Shown in pieces: positions 1-6,754 of a stretch of 17,715 bases of DNA. Source of the DNA: an uncultured Lachnospira sp. (lineage in GTDB: Bacteria; Bacillota; Clostridia; Lachnospirales; Lachnospiraceae); contig CAJUTV010000023.1 of assembly GCA_910589305.1 (NCBI GenBank), forward strand, positions 1 to 17,715, written 5' to 3'. The notes beneath the pieces are model-generated. The model did no database searches. It was given only the letters and a program-made list of their open reading frames with translations, and was not told the DNA's origin. Numbering within the stretch: the stretch's first letter is position 1; each line of letters begins with the position of its first letter. The position numbers and the translations under genes are program-made.

Positions 1-24
1 AACCCTTGAATAATGGATATTTTC

Positions 25-261
25 TAAGTCACCTATTCCAACTATCCAACAGATGATGCAAAAAAAGCAGAGATGATTTTAAAAAAAGCAGACCCATCAA
101 TACAGATAGAAAGTGCAGACCAACGGGTTATGATTTCATCAACAGTGACGGATTCCTCAGAATTAAATCGTATATTGGTACATTCAGGTGTTCGTGTGTA
201 TGAAATGAAAAATGAAAGTATTGGTTTTGAGGACTTTTTTATTGAAAGGATAGGAAAATAA
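25..261 (+). pseudogene. C-terminal remnant of an ABC-transporter ATP-binding protein
   Basis: The open frame beginning after an in-frame TAA at 22-24 encodes about 78 residues that look like the C-terminal accessory part of bacitracin/lantibiotic-export type ABC ATPases: a DDAKKAEMILKKAD stretch, a beta-rich middle, and an ending on GFEDFFIERIGK. No Walker A, signature or Walker B motif is present. Stops at 7-9 and 22-24 close the same frame just upstream, and neither other forward frame of the first 24 bases reads like an ATPase. The first ATG (73) has no convincing ribosome binding site. The piece sits 58 bp before an ABC-2 permease, the usual partner order. I infer a broken gene (frameshift or truncation left of or at the window edge), not a small intact gene. 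The family assignment rests on the C-terminal pattern and the context. Confidence 0.55.
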
Positions 262-264
262 ATT

Positions 265-295
265 AGCGTTTTGCGTTGCCCGTCGCATAAGCGCT
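265..295. repeat. G+C-rich nested hairpin between ATPase remnant and permease
   Basis: In a 58-bp AT-rich gap there is a compact G+C-rich dyad. AGCG (265-268) pairs with CGCT (292-295) and TGCG (272-275) with CGCA (284-287), around the loop TTGCCCGT. It has no T-run, so it is not an obvious terminator. It may act as an mRNA-stability or processing element between the two transporter genes. Confidence 0.35.
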
Positions 296-319
296 CTGGA
301 ATTGAAATGGAGGATTAAT

Positions 320-1075
320 ATGAAAAAACTTTTAAAATTAGAATTTAGAAAATTGAGAAAACAAAAAAGCTTTTATATTTGTACGATGGTTATGGTTCTT
401 TTATTATTTTTGTCAGCAGTGACTTCAAAAGCACTATGTAATGCGAATGCAGAGTTTGCGGCACAATACAATGGTTCAGGAATAGCTGCTGTGATTGGAG
501 CAATATCTAATTGTTCGTTTCTTTTAATTGCAGGAATTTTTGTTGCACTTTTTGTCTGTGATGATTATGAGCAGCAAACCATTAAAAATATTTATTCAAA
601 AGGATATTCACGCTGTCAAGTATATGGTTCAACGTTTATTTCTAGTATGATTGCTGTAACTATAATGTTTATTATTGTTGTGTGCAGTGCATTTTTATTT
701 GGAACGATATACTTTGGCTTAGGTGAAAGCAAAGAAACGAATATTTTTGGTATTCTTGCAGTACAGTATGTAAACTGTATGGCAAATATTAGTTTGTATT
801 TTGCAATAAGCTGTGTTCTTTGCAAAACAGGTTCATCGGTTGCAGGGGTTTTTGTTGCTCCGTTGCTAGTCAACATGGTTTTAGGGTTGGCAGATTCTTT
901 TTTGAATTTAGAAAAAGTAACGCTTGCAAGTTTATGGGTTTCCTCTTTTATAAATGAACTTTCTGTTTTAACGATAGGACATAACCGTCTTATGACAGCT
1001 CTTTTTATGTCGTTTATCTATATTCCAGTATTTGTTATAGCAGGATTACATTTTCATAAAAAAATGGAAATTTAA
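320..1075 (+). CDS. ABC-2 type transporter permease
   Basis: A 251-residue integral membrane protein, probably the membrane subunit of a two-gene exporter of the bacitracin/lantibiotic-immunity kind. I choose ATG 320 rather than the upstream TTG at 302, because GGAGG (309-313) lies 6 nt before it and the protein then starts with the family-typical basic segment (MKKLLKLEFRKLRKQKS). About six hydrophobic segments are visible at residues 19-36, 55-79, 103-130, 143-168, 172-192 and 226-244. The cytoplasmic loop after the second (DDYEQQTIKNIYSKGYSR, about 81-98) matches the conserved loop of ABC-2 permeases in which an E/Q-T-IKN motif precedes a short amphipathic helix. Its ATPase partner immediately upstream appears truncated, so the transporter may be inactive or may borrow another ATPase. 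The substrate cannot be read from the sequence. Confidence 0.8.
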   Translation: MKKLLKLEFRKLRKQKSFYICTMVMVLLLFLSAVTSKALCNANAEFAAQYNGSGIAAVIGAISNCSFLLIAGIFVALFVCDDYEQQTIKNIYSKGYSRCQVYGSTFISSMIAVTIMFIIVVCSAFLFGTIYFGLGESKETNIFGILAVQYVNCMANISLYFAISCVLCKTGSSVAGVFVAPLLVNMVLGLADSFLNLEKVTLASLWVSSFINELSVLTIGHNRLMTALFMSFIYIPVFVIAGLHFHKKMEI

Positions 1076-1103
1076 ATTTATTTGTTTTATCTTATCAAAA
1101 AAG

Positions 1104-1140
1104 TCCCCCACGTATGCCTCTACGACATTGAAGTGGGGGA
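1104..1140. terminator. Hairpin, probable bidirectional terminator between convergent genes
   Basis: TCCCCCAC (1104-1111) pairs perfectly with GTGGGGGA (1133-1140). The 21-nt loop contains a smaller CGTA/TACG stem that shares one base with the main stem. An A-run precedes the left arm and ATTTG follows the right arm. It lies between the permease stop (1075) and the end of the convergent regulator (1243), where a shared terminator is expected. The flanking T/A runs are short. A G-rich stem with structured loop also resembles the subterminal hairpins of IS200/IS605-type ends, so a relic of such an element cannot be excluded. Confidence 0.5.
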
Positions 1141-1242
1141 TTTGTATTGCTATAACAGCTAAATGGTTCGAGTAAGTAGCACAACACATTGCTTATGTAG
1201 GTGTGGCATAGTGTGTGCAAAGAACAATCCATTTTATTTTTA

Positions 1243-2226
1243 TTATTTTCTTTTACTAAATAAATTAGTAATCATAGCAAGGGCAGGAAACACTACACCT
1301 GCAATTACCCAAATAATCCAACTATATCCCCAATTGTTTGTGGAAAGACTATATCCTAAGTATATTGCGGTGATAATTAGCCAATATGCAGCAGAGATGG
1401 CAGTTGTAGTAGATTTTGTTTCTTTTTTTACTTTGGAATAATCCCCCTCTTGTAAGAGTTTTTCATAACTTGCCCATATGATACCACTGCTGACAAAGAA
1501 AACTACACCAATACCTGCAACAACAAAAGAAACGCAAAGCATAATTGTTAGCAGGAGTTCATTTTTATCATTAAAACTGGCTCCTCCAAAAAGAGGAATT
1601 AATGCCATAATACAAAGACTAGCTCCAATAATATTGTTTCTTGTATATGTTCCATTATATTGTGCTTTTCGTTCTGCAACCATTCCACTAACACCATATT
1701 CTGTTTCAAATACTTCTTTTTCTAAATAGTCAAATTCTGCTGTTTTTCTACCAGTTGAAATGAATATAGCAACCGCTATTGTGACAAAGATAAGCAAAAT
1801 AATTATTCCAATTCCTCCAGCTACATTATCTGTTAAGTTATATTCTGGAACTTCGCTGACCGCTCCTAATATAAATAGACATATAGGTGATAAAATACAC
1901 AAAAAAGTAGCCAATGCTATCGGTTTTGACGACATGGCTTTTACAGAAAGAAAAGCATTAGCTTCTTCCATAGATACACGTCTTAATGTAGATGCTTCAT
2001 CAGATGGAATACTATATTCTACATCTTCCATTTCATCTTTAAGTAAATAATCTGTACTTACGCCAAACAATGCTGAAAGATGAATGATTTTTTTGAGGTC
2101 TGGAACCGATTGGGCTCCTTCCCATTTTGAAACCGATTGTCTTGTGACATTCATTTGTTCAGCTAATTCTTCTTGTGACCAACCAGCTTTTTTGCGAAGT
2201 TGTATCAGTTTGTCTGCAAAAATCAT
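1243..2226 (-). CDS. Membrane-anchored XRE-family transcriptional regulator
   Basis: A 327-residue protein with an N-terminal Cro/C1-type helix-turn-helix (about residues 6-62). The recognition region WSQEELAEQMNVTRQSVSKW is textbook, and the typical VPDLKKIIHLSALFGVSTDYLL tail of this HTH follows. A linker of about 40 residues leads to six predicted membrane segments near 102-122, 135-157, 198-216, 225-252, 274-296 and 298-320. This architecture is common in Firmicutes; such proteins can couple a membrane signal to promoter control, but the signal here is unknown. The start is firm: AAGGAGG (complement of 2235-2241) lies 8 nt before the ATG. The gene is convergent with the ABC permease, which could be its target or simply a neighbour. 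A long inverted repeat just upstream suggests autoregulation. Confidence 0.85.
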   Translation of the reverse strand: MIFADKLIQLRKKAGWSQEELAEQMNVTRQSVSKWEGAQSVPDLKKIIHLSALFGVSTDYLLKDEMEDVEYSIPSDEASTLRRVSMEEANAFLSVKAMSSKPIALATFLCILSPICLFILGAVSEVPEYNLTDNVAGGIGIIILLIFVTIAVAIFISTGRKTAEFDYLEKEVFETEYGVSGMVAERKAQYNGTYTRNNIIGASLCIMALIPLFGGASFNDKNELLLTIMLCVSFVVAGIGVVFFVSSGIIWASYEKLLQEGDYSKVKKETKSTTTAISAAYWLIITAIYLGYSLSTNNWGYSWIIWVIAGVVFPALAMITNLFSKRK

Positions 2227-2286
2227 TATTATATCCTCCTTGTATAATTGTTATGCGTGGATTTTATCATTTTATCAGGTTGCATA

Positions 2287-2322
2287 CTACCAATTGGCAC
2301 CATTCAATGTGTCAATTGGTAG
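2287..2322. promoter_or_regulatory. 14-bp inverted repeat, candidate XRE operator
   Basis: CTACCAATTGGCAC (2287-2300) and GTGTCAATTGGTAG (2309-2322) are inverted copies with one mismatch, separated by 8 bp. Each arm contains the self-complementary core CAATTG. The dyad lies about 60 bp upstream of the XRE regulator start. On the minus strand the right arm also contains a TTGACA, although I could not pair it with a well-spaced -10. Position and symmetry suit an operator for the adjacent regulator, but binding is inference. Confidence 0.5.
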
Positions 2323-2428
2323 TTGCATCCGTTGTATTTATAGGCATTTTCCTTTAGTTGCAACTTGGTTTAAATCCTTTCTTTATTACAGTCATTTAAG
2401 TATCTTACATAACAATATATTGGTATAA

Positions 2429-2457
2429 AGGCGGCAAAAAGTTTCCTTTTGCCGCCT
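2429..2457. terminator. Perfect 11-bp G+C-rich hairpin
   Basis: AGGCGGCAAAA (2429-2439) is exactly complementary to TTTTGCCGCCT (2447-2457), with a 7-nt loop AGTTTCC. The stem is long enough for an intrinsic terminator, but no T-run follows directly; an eight-T run comes only about 18 nt later. No upstream plus-strand gene needs it. It may be an orphan terminator left by a lost gene or a repeat element. Confidence 0.4.
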
Positions 2458-2652
2458 ATCAATCTATACAAAAATAATTTTTTTTCCACAATTTTGTGTT
2501 CTTATGTCCATATGTTATTTATCAGTTCTATCTATTTTAAGGTATTTTTACCTTGAACGCGTGTATTTTGCCCTTTTTTATCTATCTTGTGCGTTTTTTA
2601 CCGACTCTGTAATATCGGCAAGAAATATTATCATGCCTTAAAATTCAAAGGA

Positions 2653-3198
2653 TTATTTATATAAAAGCTGTATGTATTCATCAGCAATAGATTGGACAAT
2701 ATCCTCGTTTAATTCTGGATATTGTTTTTTGATAGCAGCAACAATGGTGTTGTTTCTATCAAAATATTTCATCTCTTCAGACATGTCTTCACCATCAAAA
2801 GAAGAGTCAATATGTTCTTTTGTAAGGTTTTCCTTTAACCATAATGAAACTTCATCATTAGTTTTTTGCTCCGATTCAATCTGCGACTTTGCCTTAGAAG
2901 CGCTTTTATATGTAATATAACCAATTACAAGAAAAGCTATAAAAAGCGCACTTAATACAATACAGATAAGGATTCCAGAAGGGGTTTTAATGGAAAAAAA
3001 GTGTAAAATATCTACAATATTAAGAAAAATTACAATTAAGCCAGCAACACCACATACAAAAAATGTGATGGAAGAGGACAGGTTGTCCTGATACTTGGCA
3101 GATGAGGTTTGGTAGTTATTTCCAGTTGTTAAGTCGTGGATAATAGCTTTATCATCTTCCAAGTCTTTTATATGTTGTGTTTGATTTGTATCGTTCAT
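2653..3198 (-). CDS. Two-helix membrane protein of unknown function
   Basis: I do not recognise a named domain. From the preferred start (ATG 3198, with GAGGG five nt upstream) the protein has 181 residues; a start at 3297 would add a poorly supported 33-residue extension. A hydrophilic N-terminus contains a short YQ-x3-AKYQDNLSSS segment (about 29-43). Two membrane helices follow at about 43-66 and 74-97, then a long acidic, helical cytoplasmic-looking tail (98-181) rich in K/E/Q. The tail ends with PELNEDIVQSIADEYIQLL, a predicted amphipathic helix. The arrangement suggests a small membrane anchor presenting a helical domain. It lies about 150 bp downstream of the degenerate ABC-ATPase-like gene on the same strand, so co-transcription is possible. 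Function is unknown. Confidence 0.6.
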   Translation of the reverse strand: MNDTNQTQHIKDLEDDKAIIHDLTTGNNYQTSSAKYQDNLSSSITFFVCGVAGLIVIFLNIVDILHFFSIKTPSGILICIVLSALFIAFLVIGYITYKSASKAKSQIESEQKTNDEVSLWLKENLTKEHIDSSFDGEDMSEEMKYFDRNNTIVAAIKKQYPELNEDIVQSIADEYIQLLYK

Positions 3199-3351
3199 AA
3201 AAACCCTCATTTCTACGCTGCTTTTGATAAAACAATAAATGTTTGCTCTGCATGTTTTTTTATTAAAAGAATAGGATGTCTGGCAACGCACAGACATAGA
3301 TAGTATTATAAATGATAAATATAAAAAAATAAAGTAAATGTTGTCTACAAA

Positions 3352-4023
3352 TTAATGAATCCAGTTATTATTACCATAATGTTGATAGAGTTCTTTTAAG
3401 CGGTTGATATCATATTGATATTGAACATTTAAATCAATACATATATCAGCAATGTATTTTATAAAATGGTCTGAGCCAATGGGCAGCAATACGATAGCTC
3501 CGCTGTTTGTCAGTTCTTTTAAAGCTTTTAAAAGACCAGATTGACACATTTGATAATAAAAAGAACTCGTTTGATAGGGGGCATAAAATATACGTTTGCC
3601 TTTAGCATATCCTAGTGCTGCACAAGCTCTCCAACGTTCTGTGCTTAATTGAAAAAATTTTCTGTCAAATCGTTGTGGTGTAAGGATAAATTTTTCGGCA
3701 ATATCTTTAAAATTTTCTTCGCTGTTGTTTTTTTTAAGCGCATTTTCAATGGATTTTTTTACTTTAGCTTTTCTATAAGTTTCTTTACTTGGCTCTAGGT
3801 TCCAACTGTGATAGGCTAAATCATTTCTTGAGAGTTCTATTCCATTACCATATATTTTTAAATTGCCAAAGTCAATTTTTCCACCCAGTAAATAGGATAA
3901 ATACATGCAGCCTTGTTGATACTCGCTAACTAAACCATAAATTTTGCCGCTTTCAAATTGTTGGTCGTTAAATCGCCAACAATCATATACAGAGTTATCT
4001 AAATAGGCAATACCTTCAAGCAT
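3352..4023 (-). CDS. Degenerate ABC-ATPase-like protein lacking catalytic motifs
   Basis: The 223-residue product follows the layout of an ABC ATP-binding subunit but not its chemistry. KIYGLVSEYQQGCMYLSYL (about 27-45) sits where Walker A belongs, with the essential lysine replaced by Cys39. FFQLSTERWRACAALGYA (123-140) matches the LSGG-Q signature followed by the ALARAL helix. KRIFYAPYQTSS (143-154) occupies Walker B, with the Asp-Glu pair replaced by Tyr147-Ala148. AIVLLPIGSDHF (176-187) corresponds to the H-loop strand, without His in the expected place. I infer a pseudo-ATPase that keeps the fold as a regulatory or structural partner. ATG 4023 has no clear Shine-Dalgarno, and ABC-like residues continue in frame upstream to a non-ATG codon, so the true start may be near 4074-4080. 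The reading frame is intact, which argues against simple decay. Confidence 0.65.
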   Translation of the reverse strand: MLEGIAYLDNSVYDCWRFNDQQFESGKIYGLVSEYQQGCMYLSYLLGGKIDFGNLKIYGNGIELSRNDLAYHSWNLEPSKETYRKAKVKKSIENALKKNNSEENFKDIAEKFILTPQRFDRKFFQLSTERWRACAALGYAKGKRIFYAPYQTSSFYYQMCQSGLLKALKELTNSGAIVLLPIGSDHFIKYIADICIDLNVQYQYDINRLKELYQHYGNNNWIH

Positions 4024-4412
4024 AGAAGTACAATTTTTAGAATCGATTTTTATAGGAAATATTTTATTTTTTATATTTATTCTCCATTCTTGTTTAAGTT
4101 GTGTGTTTGAATATCAATTTAAACATGTTATTTTTGTAAAAATTATTATCTAAATTACTAGTACATTTTAATTATATAAAAAATGACCATTGTTTACAAT
4201 AAAATTTCTGTGAAATGTCTGTAATGATATTGATATATAAAATTATTGCTTGCTTTTTTAAGTAGCAAAGTCCATAATGATATAGATTATTGTAAAATTT
4301 ATTCTTAAAAAAGAAAATTGATTATTTGGATAAAGTTGGCTTGATACAGTAAAGAATAGAACGAAGAAAACTTCCAATAATCAAGAGTTATATTAAAAAT
4401 GAGGACAAATAT
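4024..4412. other. AT-rich divergent intergenic region
   Basis: This 389-bp region separates the minus-strand ABC-like gene from thiN on the plus strand and should hold both promoters. Its left end (4024-4083) reads as an in-frame N-terminal extension of the ABC-like gene behind a GGAG (complement of 4082-4085). The remainder is very AT-rich. No -35/-10 pair stands out and no thiamine-pyrophosphate riboswitch is visible ahead of thiN. Confidence 0.4.
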
Positions 4413-5162
4413 ATGAATAAAGTGTATAGAATTTTAATCGTTGCAGGCGGTTATCTTGACTGTGAATGGGCAGCACAATGGTTAAAAAAACTAGATATAT
4501 CCTATTGTATTGCAGCAGACAAAGGTCTTATGTATGTAGATAAATTAGGAATACATGTTAATTGCATACTTGGAGATTATGATTCTGTGGATAAGAACGC
4601 ATTAGATAAATATAAAAACAAGAAGGATTATTATTCACAAGAAGGTTTTTTGTCAAATGATATCAATATCATTACATTTCCAACAGAGAAAGATTACACA
4701 GATACCCATCTTGCTATTAAAAAAGCAATGAATGTAATAAAAGAAAAAAAGGAGTTTAACAATAAAGCACCTTTAAATCAGAGTGGGATAAAAGAGGAAA
4801 CTTTTGAAGTTTATATTTTAGGGGGGATTGGCACACGTCTTGACCATACAATGACCAATATTTATTGTATGAATGAGGCATATGAAGCAGGAATAGACTG
4901 TTATATGATTGATAAATACAATAAAATATATATTTGTGATAAAGAACAAAGGATTGTAAAACAAGAACAGCATGGTGCATTTATATCTATTTTGCCAGTG
5001 ACACAAGAGGTGATTTTGACATTGAAGGGAATGAAATATAATCTTAATCATTTTTGTTTAAAACAGGGCGTTAGTATATGTCAAAGCAATGAGATAGCAG
5101 AAGATACAGCACAAATAATCGTTGAAAAAGGAAAAATTATTATATATGAAACCAAAGATTAA
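4413..5162 (+). CDS. thiN: Thiamine pyrophosphokinase
   Basis: Transfers pyrophosphate from ATP to thiamine to make thiamine pyrophosphate, the cofactor of pyruvate- and keto-acid-using enzymes, in the cytoplasm. Family motifs appear in order: AGGYLD (11-16), AADKG (34-38), GDYDS (54-58), the PTEKDYTDTHLA block (90-101), and GGIGTRLDH (137-145), which together form the thiamine/ATP site. The C-terminal half (about 165-245) is the beta-rich domain that completes the substrate pocket. At 249 residues it is longer than the usual 210 or so, because of lysine-rich insertions around 62-82 and 108-130. The start is supported by GAGGA (4401-4405) 7 nt upstream. It stands alone, with no thiamine-synthesis neighbours, and ends 5 bp before the convergent DUF4291 gene. 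Confidence 0.93.
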   Translation: MNKVYRILIVAGGYLDCEWAAQWLKKLDISYCIAADKGLMYVDKLGIHVNCILGDYDSVDKNALDKYKNKKDYYSQEGFLSNDINIITFPTEKDYTDTHLAIKKAMNVIKEKKEFNNKAPLNQSGIKEETFEVYILGGIGTRLDHTMTNIYCMNEAYEAGIDCYMIDKYNKIYICDKEQRIVKQEQHGAFISILPVTQEVILTLKGMKYNLNHFCLKQGVSICQSNEIAEDTAQIIVEKGKIIIYETKD

Positions 5163-5167
5163 AATGA

Positions 5168-5755
5168 TTATTTCATATTTAATTGATTTCGGATGGTTTT
5201 GTCTTTAATAGGGTATATTTTTTCAGTTGGTAAATGTTTATTATCTAATTTTCCATTTTTTCTTTGTAAGTTTAATTTTCGTACAAGTGGAGTTAAATCT
5301 TGTATTCGGCAAATACTGGTATCTAAAAAGGCGCGCAGTGTGCTTCCTTTTAATCCAATTTGGATTGCCGCACGATTGATAGCATTTCCGTTGATATTTC
5401 TATCTGGGTCCCATTGACAATATACAGTAGTTTCATCGAAAGCTTTTTCCCATTGTGAACCAGTGTAACTTGTGGAATCTGGTGAAGTTAAAACAGCTTT
5501 TTTCAATAACTCATTAAATGCTGTCTGATATATGTCTAATGCTAAGATATATTCTTGATTTTTTTTGGTTCCCCAATTGGAGCGGTACATCATCCAAAGA
5601 AAGGAGGGTTTTATCCAAGTCATACGATGAATGTTGAAGTTTTCACCAAATGTTTGAAGTGCAATCGCTTCTTTGGCAATGGTGGGATTGTATGCTTGAT
5701 AAACTCGAATACATTGCCTATCATATTGCGCAAATACTTCTTTTACATATTCCAT
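5168..5755 (-). CDS. DUF4291 family protein
   Basis: A 195-residue soluble protein with the strongly conserved features of the DUF4291 family: CIRVYQAYNPTIAKEA (15-30) near the N-terminus and MTWIKPSFLWMMYRSNWGTK (45-64) in the middle, then QWDPDR and an RAAIQIGL segment. The biochemical role is not established to my knowledge. The pattern of conserved Arg, Tyr and Trp suggests a small-molecule or nucleic-acid binding site, but that is inference. AGGA 8 nt before the ATG supports the start. Length is normal for the family, which argues for a working gene. It is convergent with thiN with only 5 bp between the stops and no obvious hairpin, so the two messages probably overlap at their 3' ends. 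VanZ lies just upstream on the same strand with its own promoter. Confidence 0.85.
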   Translation of the reverse strand: MEYVKEVFAQYDRQCIRVYQAYNPTIAKEAIALQTFGENFNIHRMTWIKPSFLWMMYRSNWGTKKNQEYILALDIYQTAFNELLKKAVLTSPDSTSYTGSQWEKAFDETTVYCQWDPDRNINGNAINRAAIQIGLKGSTLRAFLDTSICRIQDLTPLVRKLNLQRKNGKLDNKHLPTEKIYPIKDKTIRNQLNMK

Positions 5756-5859
5756 ATAAATAATCCTGCCTTTCTATTAACTTGCGAATTTAATATTTTA
5801 ATTTTAGCATAGATATTTATTAAACTCAATTTATTTTAGTCAAAGTGGATATTTACAAA

Positions 5860-6318
5860 TCATTCTCTTACAAAAATGCGACCAACAACCAAAAACATCA
5901 AATACCCACAAACAATTCCTATCATATTAAGAATTATATCATCGACATCAAAACTACCAAGTTTAGTAAAGAATTGAAAAATCTCTATTAACAGTATTGA
6001 AGCTAAACCAGTAAAGAAAACACTTATCATTGAACTAAATTTTTTATATGTAATAGGCAAAAGGAGACCAAACGGGATAAATGGAATTATATTTCCCAAC
6101 AAGTTTTTCAATGCCCACCACTGGGTAATGTATTTGAACTGAGTGGATATATTTCTGAACGGAATAAAATTATAGTTTATTGAGCCTTGCATTGAATAGG
6201 AATTAATCCTATTACTTAATTCATAAAACGAACCTTTGAACTTAACAACTACAAAGACAAACAATAAAGCTATATACACCCACCAAAGTATTTTTAATAT
6301 TTTACCTTGTTTTCTCAT
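5860..6318 (-). CDS. VanZ-family membrane protein
   Basis: A 152-residue, four-helix membrane protein (segments about 8-26, 71-90, 95-116 and 130-147). It carries the VanZ signature: LLGNIIPFIPFG (73-84), then IEIFQFF (111-117) and the acidic FDVDDIILNMIG (123-134). VanZ of Enterococcus gives low-level teicoplanin resistance by an unclear mechanism. Most clostridial relatives are of unknown function, so resistance should not be assumed. The start is secure, with AAGGAGG 6 nt before the ATG. Upstream are a plausible promoter and a perfect palindrome at the expected transcription start, indicating repressor control. It lies at the border of a decayed mobile-element patch and may have come with it. 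Confidence 0.85.
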   Translation of the reverse strand: MRKQGKILKILWWVYIALLFVFVVVKFKGSFYELSNRINSYSMQGSINYNFIPFRNISTQFKYITQWWALKNLLGNIIPFIPFGLLLPITYKKFSSMISVFFTGLASILLIEIFQFFTKLGSFDVDDIILNMIGIVCGYLMFLVVGRIFVRE

Positions 6319-6343
6319 TTTGAACCTCCTTGTTGACTTCCAG

Positions 6344-6390
6344 TTTAGTTAACTAAAATTTTACCATAATCACATTGATATTGCTATCAA
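6344..6390 (-). promoter_or_regulatory. VanZ-gene promoter with palindromic operator
   Basis: On the minus strand TTGATA (6390-6385) and TATGGT (6368-6363) form a -35/-10 pair with 16-bp spacing. The perfect 14-bp palindrome TTTAGTTAACTAAA (6344-6357) lies 5 bp past the -10, covering the predicted start of transcription. TAGTTAACTA-like sites are typical of MarR-type repressors. A second short dyad, TTGATA/TATCAA (6375-6390), overlaps the -35. No MarR gene is in the window. Confidence 0.5.
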
Positions 6391-6476
6391 ATTTTGCTTA
6401 CTCCTAATGAGGTAGAAAACATGTATTGAGAACAGCACTAAAATACTATTCTAAGAATAATTTTACAAAAATGTGT

Positions 6477-6632
6477 CTACTCTATATCTTCGATAAGCCT
6501 TTTCCAGTTCGGGCGCAAGCGGGTGGCGATACTGCCTGCGGCAGTCGTGCGTTCTTCAAGGGTGACAGCCAGATGCGCGTCCAACTTTATGGCGAGGTTG
6601 CGGACACACCGTTTCTCTTTTGTTGGGTAAGT
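6477..6632 (-). pseudogene. Orphan C-terminal frame in G+C-rich segment, likely mobile-element relic
   Basis: A minus-strand frame of 51 codons runs from an in-frame TAG (6633-6635) to a TAG at 6477-6479. It reads as a natural protein tail with LAIKLDAHLAVTLEERTTAA and IATRLRPNWKRLIEDIE, has G/C-ending codons, and has no start codon of its own apart from internal TTG. The DNA here (about 6500-6610) is visibly richer in G+C than everything around it. I do not recognise the parent protein. Composition, truncation and the recombinase stub 500 bp away suggest the remains of an integrative or conjugative element. Confidence 0.35.
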
Positions 6633-6754
6633 CTAAAACTGCAGTTTCGAGTCTTTATGGGAACAAAGACATTGCTTGCAAAGTATGTGAAAGCCCTACA
6701 ATGGGAGTTAAACGCTAGTTGGCTCTATGTTATACTTTAAAAGGAGGTCAAATG

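Larger units (their letters stand above)
2227..2652. other. Intergenic region with hairpin, no gene recognised
   Basis: This 426-bp stretch lies between the divergent-side end of the XRE gene and the stop of the next minus-strand gene. It holds the operator-like dyad at 2287-2322, a strong hairpin at 2429-2457 and a small AAGGTA/TACCTT stem near 2540-2555. A short minus-strand frame beginning at an ATG near 2634 encodes about 18 residues and cannot be called a gene. Otherwise it is AT-rich with nothing I can assign. Confidence 0.5.

Noticed and set aside
2084..2428. 114-codon plus-strand open frame crossing the start of the XRE gene
   Set aside because: Half of it is the antisense of the helix-turn-helix region and the rest runs through the operator-like repeat. 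It has no ribosome binding site.
2580..2640. Minus-strand 18-codon frame near the end of the two-helix protein gene
   Set aside because: It lacks a convincing ribosome site and is too short to tell from chance.
4246..4412. Possible thiamine-pyrophosphate riboswitch ahead of thiN
   Set aside because: The conserved CTGAGA and ACCTGA-type elements of the THI box are absent and the region is plain AT-rich DNA with only a weak TTGCT/AGCAA dyad.
6426..6740. 104-codon plus-strand open frame across the G+C-rich segment
   Set aside because: It has no ribosome binding site, its first third is AT-rich and its middle G+C-rich, and the more protein-like reading of the same DNA is on the minus strand. 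It overlaps the promoter area of the 91-aa gene.
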